A stretch of DNA of 64,000 nt, from assembly GCA_025667525.1 (NCBI GenBank), contig CM046881.1, forward strand, positions 498,253,627 through 498,317,626, written 5' to 3'. Position numbers and translations under genes: made by a program. This document shows positions 1-11,923 of the stretch, in pieces (within the stretch, counting starts at the first letter, position 1; every line of letters begins with the position of its first letter). The notes below the pieces were generated by a model. The model was given only the letters and a program-made list of their open reading frames with translations. It did not search any database and was not told where the DNA came from. Origin of the DNA: Glebionis coronaria. Taxonomy: Eukaryota > Streptophyta > Magnoliopsida > Asterales > Asteraceae.

Positions 1-1517
1 AGGATACAAACGTGTTCTGACGTTATTTAATACTGTTATAAATAACTTGTTAAAATATAAGGTTTCTAATTTAAAAGTTTCTAAAACAATTTAATTCATA
101 TAATAAAATTATACCCTTTTAAAATATTAAAGATTATTTTAATTTAACTCATTTAAATACAATTTAAAACATTTATAAAACAAGTAATAAAAGATATAAT
201 ATAAAAATCTTCGTTTTATTTTTTTTACTATAATAATTACGTCCCGAGCCTACCGAGATACCTCCTTCTCGGTCGCAATAAACAATTCAACAACTATATA
301 AAACAAAATCTGCCTATATGAGATTAGCGACAGAAATCTGAGTCACTAAAAAGTGTCACTAAAAGCTGTACTCTAAAACTGTCTAAAAAACATTTCTGCG
401 ACAGAAATTATTGTCACAAAACTGTCGCTAATTCCAGAACCAAACCATTTTATTTTCTGATTAAAAGTTCCCAATGCTCTTATCAAAGTTCCCACTGCCT
501 TCTTTTGGTTTCCCCCGTTAGGCTATTTGTTCCCACTGCATGTAATCCCAAACATCATCTTTTCTGTGTTAATCCCAAACACCCCTGTTTGCTATTTGTT
601 TGCGACTGTTTCCAAAATTAAATGTATCCTGAATTGAACAAACACCCCCCACGTCTGACCTTCTTATCCCACCATTAGATATTAATACCAAACGCCCCCT
701 TTGTGGTCTTCTGTGGTTGCTGTCGTCAACCAAAACCACCCCGCACCCTTAGTGGGTCGCGGCTGGCTCACAAACAACCACACCGAGACCTGCTGGTCTC
801 GGTCTTCCTATTTTCACACAAAAACTCCCCATTTTGTTTCGTTACAACAGACTTAAAATACTATAATCATTTATTTATTTATTTTTCAAATACATCTTAA
901 TTCGTGATTTAAGAAAAAGAAAACAAATGATTACCGTTTGCTGTGGTTTGAGTAGTAACACCATGACTCCCGAATCCAAACCACCGATCTCCCATTCTTT
1001 TTTTTTGTCGGCTGCCCCAAAGAACCCTACGTCCTTTCTTTTTTTCTTTTTTTTTGTTCTACTGATTGTGGCAGGGAGATGGGTTTACCCCGTTTTTTGT
1101 TTACTAGGGAAGTGGGCTCAAAGCCCAATTATTCCTCCTTCTTTTTTTTATTTGCTATGTACTCTAAAACCGCGGCCCAATAAGGCAATTCATAAGATTT
1201 CGTTTTCTATTCGCTTCGTTTAAAATTCGTATAACTTGCGTGTTCGTGTTTTTAATTCCGTCACATATTTATTTATTTTCCTGAATAATTATTACTTACA
1301 TAATACTTGACTAATTCCTATTTATTATTTTTCTGAAATATTAATTACGTAACGTTTAAATAAAACTGAGGCTGCGTAAATTGTTGTTAACGTTTAATTA
1401 TTTATGTATAATAAATAATACATACGTAATATTTTCTGAATAATCATTTTGTTGTAGTATTTAAATAATCTGAGACTGCGTATTTAATGTTCGGGGATTT
1501 TAAATACGGGTTTTACA
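1..1517 (-). repeat. Partial LTR (3' LTR in element orientation) of family A copy 1
   Basis: This aligns base for base, with small indels, to 7406-8910. It ends in TTTTACA at 1517, so on the minus strand the LTR starts TGTAAAACCCG. ORFs at 703-900 and 927-1223 lie inside the LTR; the second is repeated at 8323 with its 3' end changed, so they look incidental. A 9-bp perfect hairpin, ACCGAGACC-TGCT-GGTCTCGGT, occupies 782-803 and is degraded in the other LTR. Confidence 0.85.
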
Positions 1518-1535
1518 ATTCTTCCCCTCTAAAAA
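1518..1535 (-). other. Polypurine tract of family A copy 1
   Basis: On the minus strand the purine run AGAGGGGAAGAAT directly abuts the LTR start TGTAAAACCCG. It would prime plus-strand DNA synthesis. Just upstream is the GAGGACGAAT sequence that I recall at the 3' end of many plant chromoviruses. Confidence 0.7.
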
Positions 1536-4500
1536 AAATAATTCGTCCTCGAATGACGCGATAATGCTGTGGTTTTACAAATCTTCCCCTCTAAAAAAAG
1601 GAGAAATTCGTCCTCGAATTAAAGGTAATAAGCTGATAAAGTTATAAAAGCTGAAAAGGACACATAGGCGGAATAAATCTGAAAGCTGGAAGGACAATAA
1701 GCTGAAAGATAATTCGTAGCCGAGGTAAGACATAATGCTGCTGAAAGAGTATAGCATGACCTGACTGTGGAACATAACATGATTGAAAGAACTTAACTGA
1801 TTTATTGAAGGAAAAGGATGAGAGGTTCGGATGAACTCCTCCGTTCTGAGTGGCTTTCCGCTCGAAACGATTCCTTCAAAGGTCTAAACATAATGAACAA
1901 ATCTTGGTCTTGATGACCCTGTCCTGATGATGCTGAATAGTTTCTGGTTCTAAACTTCAGATGGATTTTCTGAACCTGAACGAATAAGCTATAGCATGTA
2001 GTATACATGAAACGGTACGCACAATTATCCTGAAAAGATAACATTTATATCTCTGAGCAAGCTGCTGAGAATATATAGGGACGAACTACGTGAACAATTG
2101 TGAACGTGCTAAGTGAGCAATTTTGAACGTGGTTCATAACTATATGAGGAGCGCTGGCAAGGAATATATCATGAATGTGATACGTGAATCATACTATGAA
2201 CGTGATACTAGAATATATCATGAACGTATGCTGACTGAGGAATGAATGCCAAACGATACGGCATGAGATGTGAAACGTCTGCCTGGTTATGGAATAGCTA
2301 TCCTAAACTTGAATCTGGTTTCTCAAGCTTTCTGTAACCATATTCGGTAATAAACTGTGAAACGCGTATCGCGAGATGGAACACGAACCTGCACGTGGAC
2401 AATGTTATGAACGCTAACGTGAGCTTAAATCACGAGATAGCATAATACATGAACTAAAACAGCATCATACTGCGAATGAGACGTAAACGTGAAAGTGAAA
2501 ATAAACATGAACGTAAAGTGAACGTAAACATACACGTGATCGTGAACATGAATTCTGTCTGATATGATGATCGATGGAATGCCTCGAAATCATACGATTT
2601 ACTGCTGAATTTTCTGGAGGTCCGCTATTGCGTAATCCTTCCGGATGAAAGGAAACGCGTAGGTTGATTACAAGGTCGACAATGACTTAGATAGTATTAT
2701 ACTTTTTCTGAGTGTGTGGTAAACTTATAACAATCTCCATGGAGTCTTGTCTCCTTTCGGTCCAGAATTTCTACTGGTAGTAATAACTTGATAGCATGAC
2801 GACGTTCTATCTTAAACCTGCTGGAATGGCAGGCATTAGATATGAACATAGCTGCCTCAACGTGTTATACTGTTTCAATCAAAATTCTTCCTGGAATTTT
2901 GGTACATTATGGTGGAACCTGAGGGAATATTCACGGAAAAGTATACATAACTCGGTGTAGGTTCTCTTCTTTATGCGTAAGCTTAGTCATAGAAGGCTAA
3001 TCGTGAGAACTGTCGGGGATTTCTGCGGTAGTAATTTTCTGAGTTCTAAAAATTTTGTATGTTTGTCACCGACATCGGTCTTGACCATTTGGTGATGGCC
3101 TTTACCTTCGCAGGACTGTCTGAAATATTTCCTGCTGAGATAGGGTGGCTCAGAATGCCACCATGTTCATCTGAAACTCATATCTGGAAAGCTGCGTATA
3201 TAATTTTCTTCTATCGAAGAATCTGCGGGGTCATGGAAAGATGTTTCTCATGTTCTTCTCTAGAATTTAGCAGATCAGAATGTGATCAATAAATATACTG
3301 ACGATTTTGTCTAAGAGTCATGGAAAAAAAAATATTCATAAATTTCATACTATAGCTGGAGTATTAGGGAGCTCAGAATATAAGTCCAAAATTTAGAGAG
3401 ACTATGACGTGTGCAACAACAGTTTGGAAAAATCTCATGTTCTTTCTTTCACCACTACTGGTGGCATAATCGTGAATCGTTCCAGAAATGTTTAAGACGT
3501 CGTAGCAGGTCAGGTAACCTTCTATACGTGAGATGACATCGATTATGAATGGTGATCTTGTAAAGTTTTCGGTGATCGATACATGATCTCATGTTACCGA
3601 CCTTCTTTTTGATGGACAGAAACGGTACACTTCCCGGTGGTGCGCTAGGGTGAATAAAGCCTCAATCCGGTAACTCTTGTAGTAATTGTTGCAACTCTTT
3701 TGACGTAGCTGAATCCCTAGAATAAAGAGTTTTGGAACAGGTTCTATTCTTGAGACAAGCTTGATGTTAAATTCTGCCTTATGGTTAGGAAGGAATTTTT
3801 GGAAAACTTCCTGAAATTATATTTGAGAACTCTGGAATAATCTACTGATCAAGAATTTTAAGAAATCTCAGAAGTGAACTTATAACTGGTAGCTAAAAGT
3901 CTTCGTAGCTATCGAGTGATAGTCACGCGCTTGTAAGTCAGAAATAAATTGTACTGATTTTTCTGGCAGAAAATATAAGGAATATATTTGGGATTTAGTC
4001 AGACGGATCTCGCCGTTAACTGAAAATAAGACTTTAATAAATATGATGATACTGTTGAGTCCTTTCTAGCTGAGAGGCAGGTAACTACCTGATTTGAGAT
4101 AAAGCTGACATAGGAACACGTGAAGTAAACATGGCGACTTTTCACTGAATATGTTTGTCTGTAACCTCACAGAATGAATACTGTTTGTTTAATCTGAATA
4201 ATACCCTAATGGTGGTGACGGAATTTTTAATGATCTGATTCATGTGTGGCATAATAGAACGGGTATACCCCTTTATGAAAGGTACCCTGAATTACTGAGG
4301 GCCTGGTTTGGAAACATACTGGGGTTATGAGTTCTGACTCGTATTTTGAGGGAAGATCCGTATGACATGTACCATGACTGGTGTCCTGATATGTGTTTCC
4401 CGAAAGGATACCTGAGACCCATGTCTTGACTGATGTCTTGACATGTGTTTTAGTGGATGAACCTGGACAAGGCTGGAATTTTTTTTTGGTAACTACTAGG

Positions 4501-5019
4501 ATTGGTGGACCGGTTAGACTACTGGCCTCTTGTATTTCTAGTCACGTCCGTTCCGGAGTTCCGATGGTTACTGACTCATTAACTATAAGAACGGTGGTTG
4601 TCATTACTGCTCTGTCAGTCAATTTATGACGATCGTTATCATGACCGTGACTCCTGTAAAACTATTCTGCTGAGTGGCCGACTGGGTTCCGGTTCCCACT
4701 CTTCTGAATGAACGGTTAGCTGAGTGAAGTGTGACATCTAGCTGAGAAGGTAAAAGTATGTAATGGAAGGGTAGTGGCTGATGGTTGAAATTTATTCTTG
4801 TCAGAAATTTCAAATTTATACTTTCCGTCCTTGTTCTGCAGAGTCTTCATAGTATGAACGACATCAGCTTCTTGAGAGATCTCCAAAGTATCAACAACAT
4901 CAGCATTTGTGAGGTCTTCAAAGTGTTAGCAGCATCAGCATCTGGTAAAATCTTCAACAAGTGGAAACGCTTGAGATGATTGAGGATCGATTAGCAATAT
5001 CCATGGAGTAGGGTACCTG

Positions 5020-5175
5020 GTGTGCACCTGGATTACCGTACATGAACTACAAAATGAATACTGCACATGGAGCATATCTAAGACACTGTACGTGGAGTAC
5101 ACATGAATTACTGTACATGGAGTATAACTGAGACACTGTACATGGGGTACATATGGAATACTATACATGGCACTG
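5020..5175. repeat. Short tandem hairpin repeat TGTAC-n5-GTACA
   Basis: Units of about 27-33 bp carry a short inverted repeat of the form TGTAC-ATGGA-GTACA (or GTACG/GGTACA variants). About four units are visible. Copy 2 has fewer units at 23495-23590, so copy number varies between family members. Confidence 0.5.
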
Positions 5176-5639
5176 GTGGAAATTTTATGGGATGATTGAC
5201 ACTAGTGTCGCTTGTCTGACATGATCAAGCAAATAATTTGATTTAAACGGTAGTAAACTGATCTGAAATAAGTAACATGATAGGCTGACAATTCATGCGT
5301 CGACTTACTGCTGGTTGCATCGAGGCTGAAGAGTATGATATAATCGAAGTCCCAACAGTGGTCAGCATGAAGCATGATCAATAAAGGCCAATCTTGATTT
5401 ATCATGAAAACGGTTTTACTGAAATTATTTTTGTGTCTTAGCATGGAGACATTTATCATTTTGCTGAACATAAAACCCTCGCATAGAGACATGAAACTGA
5501 ACCAGTGTGAAAACGACATCAACTTGAGATTGTGAGAACTGGATAGTTACAAAGACTATAAGAGTATGATCAAATGAGGTTTAACATCAACTGATGTTGA
5601 TGGCTATGGTTCAATCCACAGAATTTAAGGAACAAACAT

Positions 5640-5995
5640 GTGACTAAGTATGGGCGATTCTGGTTCAATCCATACTTGTCAAAGTTTATGAAATGTCCTG
5701 ATATGACAAAGGTGAACAACTGTGGATCGATTCACAAAACATCATTTGACTGAAAAGCATGAAATTTGACCTAAACAATGGTGAACGTTTATGGCTGGTT
5801 CACCAAGTAATACTTGACTGATAACATGAATCTGACATGAGTAATGATGAACGCCTAGGGTCAGTTCATCAATTCAAAATCTGAACGGGCAAGGGTGAAC
5901 GCCTATGGGTCGGTTCACCAAAACAAAATTCGTAGAAAAACACGTGCGACTAAATATGGCCAGTCATGTACCAATCTTTTACTTAGTCAACAACT
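5640..5995. repeat. Leader hairpin array of family A copy 1
   Basis: Several inverted repeats lie 150-500 bases from the PBS: GGTGAAC/GTTCACC at 5780-5804, GATGAAC/GTTCATC at 5846-5870, GGTGAAC/GTTCACC at 5894-5919, AAGTATGG/CCATACTT at 5646-5677, and a weaker GTGAA/TTCAC at 5712-5735. Loops of 11-12 bases are similar (GCCTATGGGTC type). The GG-to-GA change in one arm is matched by CC-to-TC in the other. Confidence 0.6.
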
Positions 5996-6140
5996 TTAAA
6001 AAGACTGACTGATAACTGAAGAAAAATGATTGATAAATGCATAAGAAACATGAAAGATAACAACGCCTAAATATGGGAAGTTCCTGGTGACCACCCACTA
6101 GTCACAGGTCAAGTTTTAGAGCCTACATGTCGAACCTTGT

Positions 6141-6152
6141 GCTCTAATATCA
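6141..6152 (-). other. Primer-binding site of family A copy 1 (initiator Met tRNA type, mutated)
   Basis: The plus strand reads GCTCTAATATCA, the complement of TGGTATCAGAGC with two substitutions. It sits four bases from the LTR edge. Copy 2 keeps the unmutated form at 24637-24648. Confidence 0.75.
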
Positions 6153-6156
6153 TAAT

Positions 6157-8910
6157 TGTAACACCCCGCTTGGATAAATGGACCGTTACGTGTATTTATG
6201 GCGTGTCATCAAAGCATAAGGTAAATGTCCTAAAACATTAACTGACCATAAAGGAAATACCGGAATCAAACCTCGGCAATCCAAACATAAGCCCAAAACA
6301 TGAAAAGTAAAATACTGAAGGAAGGGACTAAACAATGTCCAAATAAGCAGAATAATGTAAGAAGTCTGGATAGCTTCCATCCAAATGCACATGCTCTCAG
6401 AATCCTAAGAGCGTCCTGGTGTACCTGCCGTTAGAACATGAAAGGGAACTATGGCTAAGCATAACACTCAGTTAACGGATATAAAGCATGATAAGGAATT
6501 ACTGAAATGAAACAGATGATGAAATACTAGAGCTCTAAGTCTGATAAGTAAAGTTGCAGCGGAAATCTGTGTATAATCTGTAAAGTCTGATTTATAAATA
6601 ATAAAGCTAAACTGTTATCTGTTAAATCTGAAAACATGCATTTACTGTATTTTAATTGCCAGAGCTTATATATGTCATGTGCTGTAACAACGGTGCATGA
6701 ATAATTGGAGGGGTGACCTCGTCTTGCTGTAGAGGGGTGACCTCTAAATAACTGTAGAGGGGTGACCACTAAATATTGTGCTGGATGGAGGGATCATCTC
6801 CATTGTGAAGGATGTAGAGCACACACCACATTCACCCTGATAACTTGTAAACTGATAAGCCTAGGATGCATCCATACGCCCCACTAAACATACTGATAAA
6901 ATGGCCAAACTGAACATGAGTGGGACGATGCAGGATATCACTCTCCTGCATGTGCGTCACGACACCGATGCCTCTAGTGCCATGGTTACGGTACCTCCGT
7001 AACTAGTACATAAACTGGTCATGCTTGTATATAATGCTCAGACAATTTATTTAGTTATTAACATGATTACTGATAAGCTTAAACACATAATGGGGAAAAA
7101 ATTTGGCTGCAGACGGGGAATCTTAATCATGCATAGAAAGGAAGTCCTTACTGAAAGGACGGAAAATCCGTACCTCTAGTCCAGTAACTGACTGAATGGA
7201 AGACTGAACGAATACTACTCGGGCTTCCACGGAAGCTACAATAAATACAGACGTGAATAAGTTACCTGATTATTATTTAATTTACTGATCTTATTGGCTT
7301 CTCATTTATTTATTTTATTTTATTTCTAAAATCTGTACGTATATTAACTGATGAATCTGAACTTATAATAATTCTTCCTAATATATTAACGACCTACTAA
7401 TAATTAGGATACAAACGTGTTCTGACGTTATTTAATACTGTAATAAATAACTTGTTAAAACATAAGGTTTCTAATTTAAAAGTTTTTAAAACAATTTAAT
7501 TCATATAATAAAATTATACCCTTTAAAAATATTAAAGACTATTTTAGTTCAACTCATTTAAATACAATTTAAAACATTTATAAAACAAGTAATTAAAGAT
7601 ATAATATAAAAATCTTCGTTTTATTTTTTTACTATAATAATTACGCCCTGAACCTACCGAGATACCTCTTTCTCGGTCGCACTAAACAATTTAACAACTA
7701 TATAAAACAAAATCTGCCTATATGAAATTAGACAGAAATCTGAGTCACTAAAAAGTGTCACTAAAAGCTGTATTCTAAAACTGTCTAAAAAACAATTATG
7801 CGACAGAAATTATTGTCACAAAACTGTCGCTAATTCCAGAATCAAACCTTTTTATTTTCTGATTAAAAGTTCCCACTGCTCTTATCAAAGTTCCCACTGC
7901 CTTCTTTTGGTTTCCTCCCGTTAGGCTATTTGTTCCCAGTGCATGTAATCCCAAACACCCTCTTTTCTGTGTTAATCCTAAACACCCCTGTTTGCTATTT
8001 GTTTGCGACTGTTTCCAAAATTAAACGTATCCTGAATTGAACAAACATCCCCCCACGTCTGACCTTGTTATCCCACCATTAGATATTAATACCAAACGCC
8101 CCCTTTGTGGTCTTCTGTGGCTGCTGTCGTCAACCAAAACCACCCTGCACCCTTAGTGGGTCGCGGCTGGCTCACAAACAACCACACCGAGACCTGTTGG
8201 TATCGGTCTTCCTGTTTTCACACAAAAACTCCCCCTTTTGTTTCGTTACAAAAGATTTAAAATACTAACATCATTTTTTTTTCAAATACATCTTAATTCA
8301 TGATTTAAGAAAAAGAAAACAAATGATTACCGTTTGCTGTGGTTTGAGTAGTAACACCATGACTCCCGAATCCAAACCCCCGATCTCCCATTCTTTTTTT
8401 TTGTCGGCTGCCCCAAAGAACCCTACGTCCTTTCTTTTTTTCTTTTTTTTTGTTCTACTGATTGTGGCAGGGAGATGGGTCTACCCCGTTTTTTGTTTAC
8501 CAGGGAAGTGGGCTCAAAGCCCAATTATTCCTCCTTTTTTTATTTGCTATATACTCTAAAACCGCGGCCCAATAAGGCAATTCATAAGATTTTGTTTTCG
8601 ATTCGCTTCGTTTAAAATTCGTATAACTTGCGTGTTCGTGTTTTCAATTATGTCACATATTTATTTATTTTCCTGAATAATTATTACTTACATAATACTT
8701 GACTAATTCCTATTTATTATTTTTTTGAAATAATTAATTACGTAACGTTTAAATAAAACTGAGGCTGCGTAAATTGTTGTTAATTTTTAATTATTTATGT
8801 ATAATAAATAATACATACGTAATATTTTCTGAATAATCATTTTGTTGTAGTATTTAAATAAACTGAGACTGCGTATTTAATGTTCAGGGATTTTAAATAC
8901 GGGTTTTACA
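6157..8910 (-). repeat. Complete LTR (5' LTR in element orientation) of family A copy 1
   Basis: It runs from TGTAACACC at 6157, just outside the PBS, to TTTTACA at 8910, giving standard TG...CA ends. The half seen in both LTRs differs by scattered substitutions and indels (1517 versus 1505 bp), so the insertion is not very recent. ORFs inside are short and unrecognised. Confidence 0.85.
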
Positions 8911-10802
8911 GTAACTGTCTTACAAAACTTTGGTTGGGAAATGCTGGCTCAAAATAGATCAAGAAAATGACTTCCGCCATAGTCTTTTACACTAAAAGAA
9001 CCAAAAATGTTCTTTGATGTATCTAGATCTTGGTACATCATGGATTCAAAGAATTTGAGTGCAACGGGGATATTTCCATAATACTTTTAGTGCTTGCAGG
9101 TTTACTTTTTTGTGTTTATTCACGCAAAATAAACACCCAATATGCATTAGCATTAAACTATAAACATGGAGAGAACTTGAGATGGCAGATTCATGGTTTG
9201 ATCATAAGAAAAACATCAAATAAGTGTATACAATGCCATAAAAAAATTCAACGTTTCAAAGGGAATTAGTTTTTAGATTTTTTTTCTTCTGAAAAAAAGA
9301 AGTAAACAATAAGCTTAGAACATGCAATCCAAAATATTACAAACCAAAAAGCTCTAAAAAATCTTCACAATGTGAAATTTTATTTAGAAATTATCACTAA
9401 ACAAAAAAATCCCTTCCAAATAATACCCATGTCACAAAAATAAGCAATATATATAATGTCACTAAAAAAGTAGTAACTTTTGTATATGGTGAACAACCTA
9501 AAAAAATCAAACAATCGGGTCTTTTTTCTCTATCAGCTCCTTGTTGATCTTCATGTTTAACATAAACAACAATGAAAACCATAATAAAGGTACGAAATTG
9601 ATTAAGGTATGATCACCTTATAATGACATGTCAGAGTCCATGAACTGCTTAAGCTTGATAAACCAAGACTGATGTCATTATTCCAAGAGATCCAAAACCT
9701 GTTCATATGAAATCAAATTATACAGCTAATAGTCATATGTTTCGGATTGCATACCTATAATGAATTATACCAAACTAATAAAGAGCAAAATGACAGCAGG
9801 AGTTTTGAGGCTAAACATATATGTGTGGGGCGGTATATAAAGCAATGACACCGAGAATCTTATATCAAAACTATATATGCTATGAGCCGACTATATAAAC
9901 CGAAACAAACACCCTTAAATTATGATAAGTCGGAAAATTTCAAAATAAGCAAAAGAAGGGAGAGCTTATGAAAAATACGCCCAAAACCATATAAGGCACA
10001 GGCCGCCTATATAAGCAGAAAAAAGCACCCCTCAAATTCATAAATACCAGAAATTTCAAAACACCCAAACATAAGGTTACCTTGTTATTGAAACAGTAAA
10101 AACTGACAATTGCATTCTGGTGAGAGAGTGGTAGCGGCATCAACAATTTTCCGGCTGTAACAAAAGAAACGCAAAAACTATAAAAACCCATATATATTAA
10201 TAATCATTAATATGTTAAAAATACTTAATTAAAAAACGTATAAACTTTTAGGCGACAAAAAATGGGTTTCCGGTGGTAGGTTCGTATGATTTTGGTTGAT
10301 GTGTTTATGCTTATATTTATAGAAGGTCTAATTAGAAGGGTGGTGTGGCCCGAAATTCACGAGGCTTTCTTCGTAAGTTTAGATAATTTTAACTCTATGT
10401 ATTATTAATGCGTTTCATACACCCCTTTTAAGGCTTTCCATATTAGAGAAATTGTTGAATTCCAGGGAGCTTAAGATTTGAGATATTAGATCATTTCCAA
10501 CTTTACATATTGAGCTTAAGGTTTGAGATAGTATAGTATAAATATAGATGTTTGTAATTAAGATGCCATTAATTTTTAACAATTCCTTAAATAACTTGGT
10601 TTTCATATGTTTCTTAGAGGAGAAGCTACATAGAAATTTTTTTTAAGTTTCAACACTTAGGATCCCTCCTTTATATTAGTATAGATGTTGTTTTTCCTTT
10701 ATAGATAGTAGAGATAGAGATAGATGAACATGATTTGAGATCTATGTAAACCTCTAGTATAATTTTTACAATTAAATATATTTACCTTTTTTAAAAAACT
10801 TA
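8911..10802. other. Intergenic stretch, mostly unrecognised
   Basis: AT-rich sequence with no family I recognise, apart from the possible small gene described separately. An imperfect duplication of about 57 bp (9888-9945 and 10008-10062, both containing CTATATAA and ending AATTTCAAAA) is visible. Confidence 0.5.
9398..10115 (-). other. Possible small split gene, unrecognised
   Basis: On the minus strand an ATG at 10115 opens a 35-base exon ending AAG|GTAACC at 10081. A second segment (9698-9617, 82 bases, preceded by AACAG and followed by GTGATC) keeps the frame open for 27 codons. A third segment follows an intron of only about 68 bases. If it starts at 9548 or 9539 in the matching phase, it ends at a TGA near 9507 after roughly 10-13 codons. 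Another frame over the same bases (9582-9397) encodes a 61-residue peptide with one hydrophobic segment (TFLVTLYILLIFVTW), but its phase does not fit the second segment. I do not recognise the product. It may be a small membrane protein, a pseudogene or chance. Confidence 0.2.
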
Positions 10803-11063
10803 CTCCCTTCGTTTTATAATTATTGTAGACCGACTAAAATAGTTAGTTTAATAAAAACATATTTTTTTAGGTTTCTCTTTTACTTTTTATAATATAACAA
10901 TTTTACCATTAACCAATTAATTTACAGCTTTTTTATTATTTGTAATAACACCTTCAAGTAAGGGTGATATATTAAACTTTTACATTTCTTATTTATATTC
11001 GGAAGTGGACAAATAATTTGAGACGTCAAAAATTGTAATGTGAACTACTTGAGAAGGAGGGAG
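10803..11063. mobile_element. Stowaway-like MITE
   Basis: A 261-bp segment begins CTCCCTTCG and ends GGAGGGAG and is flanked by TA on both sides (10801-10802 and 11064-11065). CTCCCTCCGT termini with a TA target duplication are the Stowaway (Tc1/mariner) signature. The inner ends match only loosely, so this copy is degraded. Confidence 0.7.
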
Positions 11064-11187
11064 TACTTTTTATTACTTTTTAAAAAAGTTATATATTTAT
11101 AAATGATAAATCGTCAAACAAAATAAATTGCGTCATTACAAGGAGAATTAAATCATTTTATAATAGAATGACACATGTATAAACTTA

Positions 11188-11264
11188 CGATGTTTTTTTT
11201 TGTTGAGAAAATCATATATAATTCGTATCACGAATCATATTTTCTCAGACAAAAAAATCCGTCG
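11188..11264. repeat. Imperfect 77-bp inverted repeat
   Basis: The arms fold from CGA at 11188 to TCG at 11264 around ATTCGT-ATC-ACGAAT, with one bulge of about five bases. Both arms contain poly-T/poly-A and GAGAAAAT. It could be a remnant MITE or a small hairpin transcript; nothing else lies near it. Confidence 0.45.
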
Positions 11265-11923
11265 AAAGTATATACATGTGCCCTTCGATAGAAGATGAAT
11301 TAATTTTCGCCGCAGTGTTATTTTTCATTTTGCGTAACGATTAATGGTTTGTGAGATACTTAAATTTAAAAAAAAAATAATAAAAGTGATTTTTTTAAAG
11401 AAATTATTGTGGTTAGTGATTGGGTTTATGTAAAACAAGAAGTATATATTTAACTTTTGTCCACATAAGCATGATTAATTTGTTCCACAAGACATCATCA
11501 AATGTACAAGTGTTCGTTGAATATATTCGTTTGGTTTTTTCGCGATATTATGTTATCGTCATCGTTATTTTGCATTTAAAATTATTCACATTCTCTCTTA
11601 CTCAAGGTTGTAAATAGCGTGAAGCGTGTCGTAGCGTTATTGCTAAGCTTCAAGTTACAAAAGTTATAGCGAAGTTAGGACGTTTTTTAAAACGTGATAT
11701 ATAACGGCAAAGAATATTTATACAAACAGTTTGCAAAAGACGATATACATAATAAATTAAAATTGTTAATTAATAACTTATGGGATCAATATAAAATGTA
11801 CATTCAAAAAAGAAGAAATGAAGCAATCTGGGCAATCTAATTTTCCATCATCCAACGATTCATATTAAAAGCACCAACCATATATAAACCCCAAAAATCA
11901 CACAAACTACCCTCATTTATCAT
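11265..11923. other. Intergenic, nothing recognised
   Basis: AT-rich sequence without a supported ORF or repeat family. Its last five bases (ATCAT, 11919-11923) are the left target duplication of the next element. Confidence 0.5.

Larger units (their letters stand above)
1536..6140 (-). pseudogene. Decayed internal (gag-pol) region of family A copy 1
   Basis: No ORF exceeds about 106 codons on either strand. The clearest coding relic is the start of reverse transcriptase at about 3600-3720 on the minus strand, where the family pattern (ELQ-LL-x-G-YIRPS-P-GAP) is recognisable; the matching stretch in copy 2 (22088-22195) is better preserved. From 2060 to 2560 the sequence is a degenerate repeat rich in GAACGTGA. 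From 4840 to 4970 it holds roughly 45-bp imperfect repeats around CAACATCAGCATCTG. Most of the rest is unrecognisable, so the interior is either long decayed or largely non-coding. Confidence 0.6.
1..8910 (-). mobile_element. Family A LTR retrotransposon, copy 1 (left end cut by window)
   Basis: A long direct repeat (1-1517 and 7406-8910) marks two LTRs. The orientation is minus: a polypurine tract lies next to the left LTR and a primer-binding site next to the right one. The right LTR is complete (6157-8910, 2754 bp), so the left LTR begins about 1.2 kb before the window. The 4.6-kb interior has no long ORF, but an RT relic near 3600-3720 places it in Ty3/gypsy. The tRNA-iMet-type PBS and the long LTRs suggest a Tekay-like chromovirus; that lineage call is inference. 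A truncated relative lies at 20939-25655. The outer target duplication cannot be checked because the left end is missing. Confidence 0.85.

Noticed and set aside
927..1223. 98-codon ORF repeated at 8323
   Set aside because: It lies inside an LTR and its 3' part differs between the two LTRs; no domain is visible.
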